Shown here one piece after another: positions 17,549 through 26,285 of a stretch of DNA of 64,000 nucleotides (position 1 is its first letter; every line of letters starts with the position of its first letter). The stretch lies in NCBI GenBank assembly GCA_002162095.1, contig CP021424.1, positions 558,001-622,000 on the forward strand. Reading direction: 5' to 3'. The position numbers were made by a program, and so were the translations under genes. Under the pieces are notes generated by a model. That model saw only the letters and a list, made by a program, of their open reading frames with translations, was not told the DNA's origin and did not search any database. The DNA comes from Armatimonadetes bacterium Uphvl-Ar2 (GTDB taxonomy: Bacteria; Armatimonadota; Fimbriimonadia; Fimbriimonadales; Fimbriimonadaceae).

Positions 17549-18820
17549 ATGTCGTCGCGTCGCTCGAGTCTTCCGGTTGCCCTCACCATCTGCGCCATGC
17601 TGGTGGCCTTGGGGGCGGGTCACCGCGTTCGGCAATCCATCGAGATGGGTTCGTGGGGGAGTAGCCGCCCGCTCGTCGAGAGCATGGACGGCCAATTGGC
17701 ATCCGCCGAAATCAAAGGCGTCTCCCCGGACACCAAGGGCTTCTTTGACCTCATCACCCTGCTCGATACCGTCTACGTGGACGAGCTGAAGGACAAATCC
17801 GAGCTCGGAGCCGGGGCCGTCCGGGGCATGATCAACCGCCTCGAAGACCCCGATTCGCAGTATTACGACAAGGAAGGATTCGCTCGGTTCCAGGGTCGCC
17901 TGAAGGGTGAGTTTGAAGGCGTGGGCGTTGTCCTCCGCACCGATCTCAACCCCGCTGTCAAGAAAGCGGCCGAAAAGGAAGAAGAGGAGGCGGGAGATCC
18001 GCTCCTGATGATTCCGGACCTGCTGATCGCCGACGTCATTCCGGATAGCCCCGCGGAGCAAGCTGGCCTCAAGCCCGGAGACCGAATCCTCGGTGTGAAT
18101 GGCAAGTTCCTGCTCTCGGGCGGCGATGTGAAGGCCCTGCGCGACCTGCAGGAGCGAGCCGATGCCGACCCCAAGGCCGCCGAAGCGCTGGAGAAGATGC
18201 GCAAGAGTCTGGAGGACCGAGTGGAGGAATCCACCAGCATCGCCAAGGCCGCCGAGTGGCTGATGACGGGCCGCGAAGGCAAGATTTCGATGGAAGTGCA
18301 GCGGGGGACAGACGCCGCCAAGACGTTCAGCTACACCATCCCCAAGGGCGCCATTCAACTCCCCGCCGTGACCACCCGCGACGACGGCACCTGGTCGCTC
18401 AACCTCATTTCGGGCGCCAGCAAGGAGCTTGCCCTCGCTCTGGAATCCGGTGAGCTCAAAGTGCTGGACCTGACCACCAACATCGGCGGCGACCCGCGAG
18501 AGGTTTTGGGGGTGTTGCAGCTTTTGGCACCGGGGCAAGACCTGGGGGCCATCACCAATCAGAGCGGTCGCCAGCTCAAGGAACTGAAGACAACGGGCGA
18601 GCCGAAGCCCATCGCCTTTAAGGTGCGGGCCAACAAGAACTTGCACGGCGCTCAGGCCATTCTCGCCCGGGCTCTCGTCAAGGCGGGGGCCACGCTCGAA
18701 GGGCAACTGCCCGACGCCCCTGACCATTGGATCGAGGCGTTTACTCTGGCCGATGGTAGCGGCTACACGCTCGTCACGGGTCTCTATGGCGACCTGAAAT
18801 CACTGGTGAAGAAGTCATGA
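17549..18820 (+). CDS. S41 (CtpA-like) family protein lacking the catalytic Ser and Lys (pseudoprotease)
   Basis: 423 residues with an N-terminal membrane anchor (LPVALTICAMLVALGAG) and the S41 cap region (FFDLITLLDTVYVDELKD). A PDZ domain follows (ADVIPDSPAEQAGLKPGDRI) with an acidic insertion (KKAAEKEEEEAGDPL). The protease-like core has LDLTTNIGGDPRE in place of the IDLRGNPGG box. Where an active family member has NExSASASEI the sequence is NKNLHGAQAI. The YGKASVQ segment that supplies the catalytic Lys is missing. It therefore looks catalytically dead. It is coupled by ATGA overlap to an intact CtpA at 18817, so a regulatory or substrate-adaptor role for the neighbour is plausible. Confidence 0.85.
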   Translation: MSSRRSSLPVALTICAMLVALGAGHRVRQSIEMGSWGSSRPLVESMDGQLASAEIKGVSPDTKGFFDLITLLDTVYVDELKDKSELGAGAVRGMINRLEDPDSQYYDKEGFARFQGRLKGEFEGVGVVLRTDLNPAVKKAAEKEEEEAGDPLLMIPDLLIADVIPDSPAEQAGLKPGDRILGVNGKFLLSGGDVKALRDLQERADADPKAAEALEKMRKSLEDRVEESTSIAKAAEWLMTGREGKISMEVQRGTDAAKTFSYTIPKGAIQLPAVTTRDDGTWSLNLISGASKELALALESGELKVLDLTTNIGGDPREVLGVLQLLAPGQDLGAITNQSGRQLKELKTTGEPKPIAFKVRANKNLHGAQAILARALVKAGATLEGQLPDAPDHWIEAFTLADGSGYTLVTGLYGDLKSLVKKS

Positions 18821-20067
18821 AGAAAGTCCCCGGTTTCCTGCTCGCCATTGTGGGCTGCGCCGCGATGTTCAGCGGCGGCTTCGTGTGGTCCGACGTGGTG
18901 GGCGGCCGCGCCCCGGCGTTCGATCGAATGAACAGCATTGGCCAGCCGACGCAAGCGGCGACGACCTTTGCCCCCACCGAGGTGTTCCGCCAAAACTTCG
19001 GCATCATCCGCGACCATTACGCCTTCAACATCAATGACGACGAGGTGCGCTACGGCGCGATGGCCGGCATGATGGCCTCGCTGGGCGACCCTCATACGGT
19101 GTTCTTCGAACCCCGCCTGGCCGAGAATTTTGCCGTCGAAACCACCGGCAACTTTGAAGGGATCGGCGCGCGCCTGCAGCCCAATGCGATGGGGGCCAAG
19201 ATCGTGACGGTGTTCCGCGATGGTCCGGCCGATCGGGCCGGCGTGAAGGGCGGCGACATCATCATTTCGGTGGATGGCGAATCCGTCGCCGGCGTGAATG
19301 TGGACGACATCGTGAGCAAGGTGCGTGGCCCCGCCAAGACTCGCGTCATCCTGGGCATTAGCCGCGAAGGCGAGTCTCAGCCGCTTTCCATCACCGTGCC
19401 CCGTGGCCGGGTGGTGGTGCCAAACGTGGAGGACAAGATGATTGCCGACGGCACCGTGGGCTACATCTCCATCGCACAGTTCAGCGATGCCGTGAGCCAG
19501 CAATTTGATGAAAGCATCGAGCGGGTGCGCCGCGAGAATCCGGACGGGATCGTGATTGACCTGCGCGGCAATCCGGGCGGCCTGCTGGAACGCACCGCCG
19601 AGATGCTGGGCCGCTTTGAGGAAGGTGCCACTGTGGTGACCATGCGCAAGCGCGATGGCCAACCGGAAGTGGTGCGCAGCCCTCGGGGCCGCTCCCTGCG
19701 CTGGGAAATGCCGGTCGTGATTCTTATCAACGAGGCCTCCGCCAGTGCCAGCGAGATTTTTGCCGGCGTGTTGCACGATTACAACCGCGCCACGCTCATT
19801 GGCGAGCACACCTACGGCAAAGCCAGCGTCCAGCAGGTCTATCCCATCCGGGGCGGATCGGGCGCGAAAGTAACCATCGCCCGCTACTACCTGCCCAAGA
19901 GCTCGGACATTAGTCGGCGGGTGGATGACGACGGGCAATATGTTTCCGGAGGCATTGCTCCAGATATCGAACTAGAACTCGATCTCAAGCCGGGCGGTTC
20001 GCTGGGCGACGAGAAGTCGGACAACCAACTCGCCCGGGCGATTGAGTTCATCCAAAAGGGCCGCTAA
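18817..20067 (+). CDS. Carboxy-terminal processing protease, S41 family
   Basis: 416 residues: N-terminal signal anchor, S41 N-terminal helices (VFRQNFGIIRDHYAF), PDZ domain (IVTVFRDGPADRAGVKGGDI) and protease core. The core boxes are intact: IDLRGNPGGLLE, NEASASASEIFAG with Ser310 as the predicted nucleophile, and YGKASVQ with Lys335, 25 residues later as in characterised Prc/CtpB. It should degrade or trim proteins at their C termini in the periplasm. The start ATG overlaps the stop of the inactive paralogue by four bases. The stop is two bases from the convergent dnaE2 stop. Confidence 0.95.
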   Translation: MKKVPGFLLAIVGCAAMFSGGFVWSDVVGGRAPAFDRMNSIGQPTQAATTFAPTEVFRQNFGIIRDHYAFNINDDEVRYGAMAGMMASLGDPHTVFFEPRLAENFAVETTGNFEGIGARLQPNAMGAKIVTVFRDGPADRAGVKGGDIIISVDGESVAGVNVDDIVSKVRGPAKTRVILGISREGESQPLSITVPRGRVVVPNVEDKMIADGTVGYISIAQFSDAVSQQFDESIERVRRENPDGIVIDLRGNPGGLLERTAEMLGRFEEGATVVTMRKRDGQPEVVRSPRGRSLRWEMPVVILINEASASASEIFAGVLHDYNRATLIGEHTYGKASVQQVYPIRGGSGAKVTIARYYLPKSSDISRRVDDDGQYVSGGIAPDIELELDLKPGGSLGDEKSDNQLARAIEFIQKGR

Positions 20068-20069
20068 AT

Positions 20070-23000
20070 TCACCCAACGAGAAAGTCGGCGGTGGTGATG
20101 GGCAGCGTTTGCTCCAGGTCCACCGCCTTGACGATCTCGGGCTGATACGCAAACACCCGCTGAGCCAAAAACGCCGTGTGGTCTTCGCGCACCTGCGTCA
20201 CCCCGATGATGGTGACGTAAGGCGAACACACAATCGCGTGGCCATCCCGCCGGTAAACGGCATCAAAGCAGGTGACATTCAGCAGGCCGGTCTCGTCTTC
20301 GAGGTCGAAAAACACCACCCGCTTGCCGCTGGGCGTGGGCGGGAAACGCAGCCGAATGGGGTTGCCCACCACCATCACTTTCTTACCATTGGGTTGGCGA
20401 CGGGCTTCCCAGGTGGTGAGCCCACCCCGTCCGCTCACCCGCTCCCGCTCAAACGCCATGAGGTGCTGGTGCACATCCAGCCCCAGGAGGGCACGCTCGC
20501 GGATCGCCTTCTCCTCCGGCGAGAAGTCCGTCATCTCGGGCAGGGTGGGGGGCGGCACATCCAGTTCCAGCCCGCCCGAAACCGCGCCGCGCCACGCCAA
20601 CCAGTCCGGCACCGCGCACAGCAACGCCCGGCGGTGGGGATGCAGGGCGTCCAGCCCGCCGCACTGGATGAGGGTCTCCAATTCATCGCGGTTCAGCGCC
20701 ACCCGCCGCACAAAATCCGCCACCGAGAGGTACGGCTGCCCCGCCACAATCGCCGCGCGGGCGGGGGCACTCAGCCCCTTCAGCGCCGTCAGCGCCAGCC
20801 GAATCCCCCCGCTCGGCACCCCGAGTTTCGGGTCATCCTCGGCCACAATGTCCTCCACCGCGTAGTCCTCGGTGCTGCGGCTCACATCCAGCGGCAAAAT
20901 TCGAATGCCCCGCGTGCGCGCCTCATTGGCGATGGTGCACGGGCCGTAATAGCCCGCCGGTTGCGCCTGCAGCAGCGCGGCAAAGTAAGGTCCGGGGAAG
21001 TTCTGCTGGCACGCAATGGAGCGCACCGAAATCTCGGCGAAGGCCAGCGCGTGCCCCTGCGCAAAGCCGTACCCCCGGAACCCCGCCGCCATATCCACCG
21101 CTTCGGCCGCTACCGCCTCGGTGTAGCCCCGGTCCACCGCCCGCTGGATCAGCTGGGGCCGCAGCACCTGCCCGTAATCCTCCCGCCGCCGCTTGTGGAT
21201 CTCCTCCCGGATCTCCTCCGCTTCCCCGCTGGTGCACCCGCAGAACACCTGCAGCAGTTGGTCCACTTGCTCTTGGAATACCAAGATGCCGTAGGTATTG
21301 CCCAGGATGCGCTCAAAATCGGGGTGGCTGAGTTGATAGCTCTTGGTGCCCCGGCGACGGCCAATCAGTTCGTTGATCTTCACCGCGCCCCCCACGCCCG
21401 GGCGGATGCCCGCCTGCACCAGGCTCGCATCCGTTAGGTTCATCGTTTGCAGGCGCATGTGGGCTTGCCGCATGGCGGGCGAAGCCGATTGCGGGATGCC
21501 CACCAGTTCCCCGCTGCGCATGGCCTGATAGGTGTGGGGGTCATCCAGCGGCAGGTTCTCCACCCGGAAATCTAGGTGCTGCAGGCGCACCCGCTCCTGC
21601 GTGCCGGAGAGCACATCTTGCCCGCGCAGGCATAGGATGTCGAACTTATCGAAGTAGTGCTTGGCGCTGCGCTTATCCCACTGGATGATGCGCAGGTTGC
21701 CGTCTTCCTGGTCGCCCGCCGACCACTGCACCGGCACCGTATCCGCCAGCGGCCGACGGGAGACAATGACGCCCGAAGAGTGCGCCCGGATATTGCGCGG
21801 CACATCCGCCAGCACCGTAGAGAGGCGGAACACCCACTCTAACCTTTCGGTGGAAATGCCACTGTCTCTCAGCTCGGGGCGTTCGCTGATGTTGCGCGCC
21901 AGGCGCTCCGGGTCAATCCCCCGTGCACCCGCTTGGCAATAAAACCAATGGCATCGGTAGGCAAACCTAGCGCCTTGCCTACCTCCCGCAGGATGCCACG
22001 CGTGCCGTAAGCGCCAAAGGCCGCCACCGTCGCCACGTGGTCCACCCCGTACTGGTGGATCATGTAGTTGCGCACGTCATCGCGCCGGTGCGCCTCAAAA
22101 TCCATGTCAATATCCGGGCGCTTACTCCCGTCATCCGGCAAAAAGCGGTCGAAGTGCAAGCGGTGCGTAAAGGCATCAATGCGGCTGATGCCCAGGCAGT
22201 ACGCCACCGCGCAATCCACCACCGACCCCCGCCCGCTGAGCAGGATGCCCTGGTCGCCCGCCCACCGCACCAGGTCGGCGGCCATGAGAAAGTGCCCCGC
22301 AAACCCCAGCCGGATGATGCGATCCAGCTCCCCATTCAGCCGCCGGTGCAGGGCCTTGGTGGGGTTGCTGTGCCTCAGCGCGGCCCCGCTCATCACCGCC
22401 GCCCGCAGGGCTTGGCTCTCGTCGGCGGCCATGGGCGGCAGTTCCGTGCGCCGGGGCAGCAGGTCGTCGTCGCACATCTCCGCCACTCGGTGCGTGTTCG
22501 CCACCAGGTCGGGGCGATCCTGATAGCGCGTCAGCATCTCGGCCGGCGGGCACAGGTAGCGCTCGGCATTCAGCGCCCGCAGGGGGCGGGGGCGGGGTTG
22601 CGGCTGGTCGGGGTGGCGCGTAGGCTTGCGCCCGAAGAGCTCTTCCACCGTAGCCAGTGTCGCGCTGCACAGGGCCACATCCTGCGCCGGAAACTGGTCC
22701 AACTCCGCGTGGGTCACCGGCCCGCCCGCCACCGGCGTCACGCCCAGCGCCTCGGCGAGTTGCAGCAGGCGGTAACTGCAGTTCCACTCCCAGGGTTCAA
22801 ACGTGCGCTCCACTTGCACAAACACCCGCTCCCGCCCGTAGAGTTTCACCAATTGGTTGAGCCGGTCTTCCGCCTCTTGCAAGTTGCCGGCCTGCAGGGG
22901 CCGGTCCACCCACCCCGCGCTGCCCCCGGTGAGCACCAGCACGTCCTGCGTGTATTCCCCCAAGAGCGCCCGCGAACCCAGCGGATACAGGCGCGGATGC

Positions 23001-23590
23001 CGCAAATGGCAGTGGGTGACGAGGTGCGAAAGCGAGCGATAGCCCGCCGGCGTCATCGCCACCAGCACCAGGTCGCCGCCCTCCACCATCTCGATCGTGG
23101 TGCCAATCAGCGGCTTCACCCCGCACTGCCGCGCATCCCGCGCAAACTCCACCACCCCCGCCAGCGACATCCGGTCGGCCAGCAGCGCCGAAGGGATGCC
23201 CACTTGCGCCGCCCGCCGCGCAATCTCGGTGGCAAACATCACGCTCCGCCCAAAGGAGTAGCCCGAGACGGCGTGCAGCAGTGTGTAGTCCGTCGCCCCG
23301 CTCCGGTACTGCGGATACACGGGCTCGCGGATCATCCCGTTGGCCCGCCGCACCTTCTCGTCACGGGTTTTGCGCGGGCGCAGCAGCACATCCTCCCGGT
23401 GCGCGTAAGGGTCCACGTCCAGCGTCACCGGCGGCACCCCGCTTACCAATCGCGAGAGCGGCGTGATGTCCTCGTGCACGCGCCCCCGGTGGTCACGCCA
23501 GCGCAGAACCTCGCGCGGTACTTCGCCTTCCCACCACGCGCCCACCTCGCGCCACCGCGCCAGGATCTCACGACCAGCCAATCGCGTCAC
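20070..23590 (-). CDS. dnaE2: Error-prone DNA polymerase III alpha subunit DnaE2/ImuC, interrupted by a one-base frameshift
   Basis: Two frames form one gene: 21869-23590 (N-terminal) and 20070 to about 21920 (C-terminal). They meet at a five-C run (21918-21922), where one added base turns HGGLTRSAW into HGGIDPERLARNISERPEL and gives 1173 residues. GTG 23590 overlaps imuB. The polymerase core carries PDIDMDFEAHRR, with the two catalytic Asp, and the SGRGSVVDCAVAYCLGIS palm motif. Helix-hairpin-helix and OB-fold regions follow. The PHP domain is degenerate (LLHAVSGYS and LADRMSLAG replace LHCHSNFS-like and LTDHDGLYG-like motifs). About 100 unusual residues precede it. In the known ImuB-DnaE2 mutasome this enzyme performs SOS translesion synthesis. 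Confidence 0.88.
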
Positions 23591-24740
23591 TCCACTGGCG
23601 CAGCCACCGCTCGCGCCGACTGATCTCGATCTCGCACGCCCGCTTGATGGTGCCCACCCCCATCGCCGCCACCACCCGCGCCCGGGCCGTCTCGGCGGCA
23701 TCCTGCCGCTCGGATGAACCCACCATTTGGTCGAGTTGCCTCTGCACCCGCTTCGCCCCCTGCAATCGAGGCAAAGAGAGCGTGGCGCGTACCGGCGGCC
23801 ACGGCAGCCCCCGGTCCACCACTTGCCGGTAGAACACGCGCAACGGGTGCGCCTGCGCCACCGGCTTCGCCAGTTGCCGCCGGTACGTCACGGTCTGCCC
23901 CTCCTCGTTGGTCATCGTCAGCCACAGGGTGCTGGCCATGCGGTCGTGCCGCGCCAGGCGCAGGGCTAGGCGGTGCGCCATCTCATCCCCGGCCAGTTCC
24001 AGCGCCATGCGGTCCTCGCACCCGGCCCCGAAATCCCACCTTTCGGTGTAAGCCTCCGGCGGGTAGTTGGGTTTCAGCGCGCCGGGGTCCGCCCCCTGTG
24101 CCAGTTGTTGCACCCACCAGGCGCGTTTGCCCACCGCGCGGGTCAGCGCGGGCAGGGGCAGTTGCGCCACCACCCCCAGCCGCCGGTAGCCCAGCAGCTT
24201 CAAGCGGTCACGCTCTTCGGTCGTCAGCTCCGTCAGCCAGTCCACGGGCCAGCGTGCCAGTTCGCTCGCCTCCACCTCGCCGCCGCCGTAAACCCCCAGG
24301 TCCAGGGCATCCGGGGGCACCTCCACGCGCACGGCATCCGCCATCCAGGCTGCCCTGGCCAGTCCCATGGCCACGCCCCCCGGCCCCGACCGCCGCACCG
24401 CCCGCGCCATCTCCCCCGCCACCTCGCGCGGGTCGGGGTGGGCGCGCAGGTCCACCAGGGCCTCCGCCGGGCTGCGCACCACAATCAGGTCACTGTAGGC
24501 CAGCAGCGCCCGCCACCAGGTGGCCGCCCGCCGCCGCGCCTGGGCCATATCCACCGCCACGTATTGGCCATCCTCCCGCAAGATCGCCTTCGCATCGGCC
24601 AGTCCCCCACCCACTTGCACACCCCGCTGCAGGGCGGCGGGGGTGGCGTCGCGCACCGTGTCTCCGTCAAAGATCACGGTCGGCACGGCCGGGTCATGTT
24701 CGGCCGCGTAAAAGCCCGGGCGAAAGAGGCTGACTATCAT
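23568..24740 (-). CDS. imuB: ImuB-like Y-family polymerase paralogue (non-catalytic mutasome hub)
   Basis: 390 residues with the fold signature of Y-family polymerases but without their active site. The start reads MIVSLFRPGFYAAEHDP where DinB has a VDMDAFFASVE-type motif. The SIDE motif reads SPAEALVDL, keeping Glu but losing the catalytic Asp. A helix-hairpin-helix region (LGVVAQLPLPALTRAVGKRA) and a little-finger region (EDRMALELAGDEMAHRLALR) follow. Loss of catalytic acids with linkage to dnaE2 is diagnostic of ImuB, which bridges DnaE2 to the beta clamp. No imuA is present. ATG 24740 lies two bases from a palindromic operator. Confidence 0.85.
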   Translation of the reverse strand: MIVSLFRPGFYAAEHDPAVPTVIFDGDTVRDATPAALQRGVQVGGGLADAKAILREDGQYVAVDMAQARRRAATWWRALLAYSDLIVVRSPAEALVDLRAHPDPREVAGEMARAVRRSGPGGVAMGLARAAWMADAVRVEVPPDALDLGVYGGGEVEASELARWPVDWLTELTTEERDRLKLLGYRRLGVVAQLPLPALTRAVGKRAWWVQQLAQGADPGALKPNYPPEAYTERWDFGAGCEDRMALELAGDEMAHRLALRLARHDRMASTLWLTMTNEEGQTVTYRRQLAKPVAQAHPLRVFYRQVVDRGLPWPPVRATLSLPRLQGAKRVQRQLDQMVGSSERQDAAETARARVVAAMGVGTIKRACEIEISRRERWLRQWSDAIGWS

Positions 24741-24741
24741 A

Positions 24742-24801
24742 TAGACTTACGTCTACTATTATGCGCATCTCGCCTGGTGATTAGTAGACTATTATCTACT
24801 A
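24742..24801 (-). promoter_or_regulatory. Two SOS-like (LexA-type) operators upstream of imuB-dnaE2
   Basis: Box 1 is the perfect palindrome TAGAC-TTAC-GTCTA at 24742-24755. Box 2 is TAGAC-TATT-ATCTA at 24785-24798, inside the longer inverted repeat TAGTAGA-N6-TCTACTA at 24782-24801. The two boxes share phase and right-hand flank (CTATT) and start 43 bases apart, about four helical turns. A -10-like CATAAT (24763-24758, minus strand) puts box 1 on the transcription start and box 2 on the -35. That is the usual position of repressor sites. LexA itself is not in the window, so the identity of the repressor is inferred from the genes controlled. Confidence 0.72.
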
Positions 24802-24844
24802 TTTTTCAAAAGACGCGGGGATAACTCCGCTCCGCCCCGAGGGC

Positions 24845-26194
24845 TCACACCGGCAGGCCGGCGCGCCGATACCGCTCGCGCACTTCCGCCGTTGCCGTGG
24901 CAAAATCCACCATCGGCAGGGTCAGCGCCTTCGGCCCCCATCGCCGCACAAACGCGCCATCACGGTCGTAAGTGCGCGCCTGTTTCTCCACATCAAACAC
25001 CCGGAACGGCACCGGATCGTGCCCGATCCCCGCCACGTACTGCCAGTTGCCGTAGTTGCTCGCCGGGTCGCAATCCACCAGTTGGGATTCAAACCACCGC
25101 GCGCCCCACCGCCAGTCCACCCCCAGCGTCTTCACCAAGAACGAGGCCACCACCTGCCGCCCCCGGTTGCTCATATAGCCCGTGGCCGCCAGTTCGCGCA
25201 TGCACGCATCCACCAGCGCGTAGCCCGTGGTCCCCGTGCGCCAGCGCTCAAAGTCATCCCGGTCGCGCCGCCACGCCACCCGCGCCTGCCGGATCCCCCC
25301 GTCCAAGAACAAGTCCCGCCCGTGCGCCCGCGCCGACCAGTGGAAAAAATCGCGCCACAGCAGTTCAAACCCCAGCCAGTAGGTGCTCTCGTTCGCCCCG
25401 CGCTCCTGCTCGTAGCGCTTCACCTCGTGCCATACCCGGCGCGGCGACAACGCCCCGCACGCCAGCCACGGCGAGAACTTGCTGCTGTCATCCTCGTTCA
25501 GCAAGCCGTTCCGGGTCTGCTTGTAAACCGCCAGCCGGTCGGTCTGCCACAGGTAATGGTTCAGCCGGGCCAGGCCCGCGCGTTCACCACCCGCATAGCG
25601 CCCCGCCGCCTCCCGGGGCACCAGCGGCACCTCCCACGCCGGCTCGCACTTCACCCCCACCAGCCCCGTCTCAAGAACAGCCTCCGGGCGCACCCGCACC
25701 GACTTCTCCACCCGCGAGCGGTACTGCGTGAACACCCGGGGTAGTGCCGGCACCGCAAAGGGCAAATCATCGCGGTGATGCAGGGTGTCGGCCGAGGAAA
25801 AATGCACCCAAACCCCTTGCCGCCGTAGCCGCAGGGCCAGACGCTTCTCCAATTGCACCTCGTCCCAGGCGGGCTCCGTGTGCGCCCACACCTGCTGCAC
25901 CTCCCACCGGGCGGCTTCTTCCGCCACGATGGTCTCCGGGTCCCCAAATCGCACCCGCAAGGTCACGCCCTGCGCGGCCAGTTGATCTCGCAAGTCCGCC
26001 AGGGTCTCGGCCAAGAACCGCACCCGATGCGACCCCATCCGCGGCCAACCCAGTCGCGTCGTGCGCATCCAGGCTTCTTCCCACACAAAGAGGGCGACCA
26101 CTGGGTGCCCCTTCGCCGCCGCCTGGGCTAGCAAACCGTGATCGTGAACCCGCAAATCACTACGGAACCAAAGCAAGACCGACCCGGTGGACAT
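24845..26194 (-). CDS. Cryptochrome-DASH-type photolyase
   Basis: 449 residues. The N-terminal Rossmann-like domain starts VLLWFRSDLRVHDHGLLAQA. The FAD-binding helical domain carries the DASH-type signatures YKQTRNGLLNEDDSSKFSPW, LACGALSPR, WLGFELLWRDFF, GYMSNRGRQVVASFL and DCDPASNYGNWQYVAGIG. DASH proteins repair cyclobutane dimers, mainly in single-stranded DNA, using blue light. It lies directly upstream of the imuB-dnaE2 operators, forming a small DNA-damage block, but the operators are placed to control imuB. The start is ATG 26194. Confidence 0.93.
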   Translation of the reverse strand: MSTGSVLLWFRSDLRVHDHGLLAQAAAKGHPVVALFVWEEAWMRTTRLGWPRMGSHRVRFLAETLADLRDQLAAQGVTLRVRFGDPETIVAEEAARWEVQQVWAHTEPAWDEVQLEKRLALRLRRQGVWVHFSSADTLHHRDDLPFAVPALPRVFTQYRSRVEKSVRVRPEAVLETGLVGVKCEPAWEVPLVPREAAGRYAGGERAGLARLNHYLWQTDRLAVYKQTRNGLLNEDDSSKFSPWLACGALSPRRVWHEVKRYEQERGANESTYWLGFELLWRDFFHWSARAHGRDLFLDGGIRQARVAWRRDRDDFERWRTGTTGYALVDACMRELAATGYMSNRGRQVVASFLVKTLGVDWRWGARWFESQLVDCDPASNYGNWQYVAGIGHDPVPFRVFDVEKQARTYDRDGAFVRRWGPKALTLPMVDFATATAEVRERYRRAGLPV

Positions 26195-26239
26195 ATTCGT
26201 ACTCTCCTACGAAAGGTCCACCCGGGTCGGCGCGAGGAG

Positions 26240-26270
26240 GGAACGCGGCGAAGGGCTATTGCCGCGTTCC
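26240..26270. other. Perfect ten-base-pair hairpin between the chemoreceptor and the photolyase
   Basis: GGAACGCGGC (26240-26249) and GCCGCGTTCC (26261-26270) pair perfectly around an 11-base loop. Neither strand has a run of T after it. It may be a Rho-independent-like stop for the chemoreceptor gene or a leader structure for the photolyase. Confidence 0.55.
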
Positions 26271-26285
26271 AACTATTTGCGATGA

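Noticed and set aside
21918-21922. Programmed ribosomal frameshift in dnaE2
   Set aside because: The run does not form an in-phase X-XXY-YYZ slippery heptamer with an obvious downstream structure, and three other unrelated genes show the same kind of single-base loss. An assembly error explains all four more simply.
20109-23623. Long plus-strand frames (442 and 528 residues) opposite dnaE2
   Set aside because: His/Arg/Pro-rich shadows of a conserved polymerase gene.
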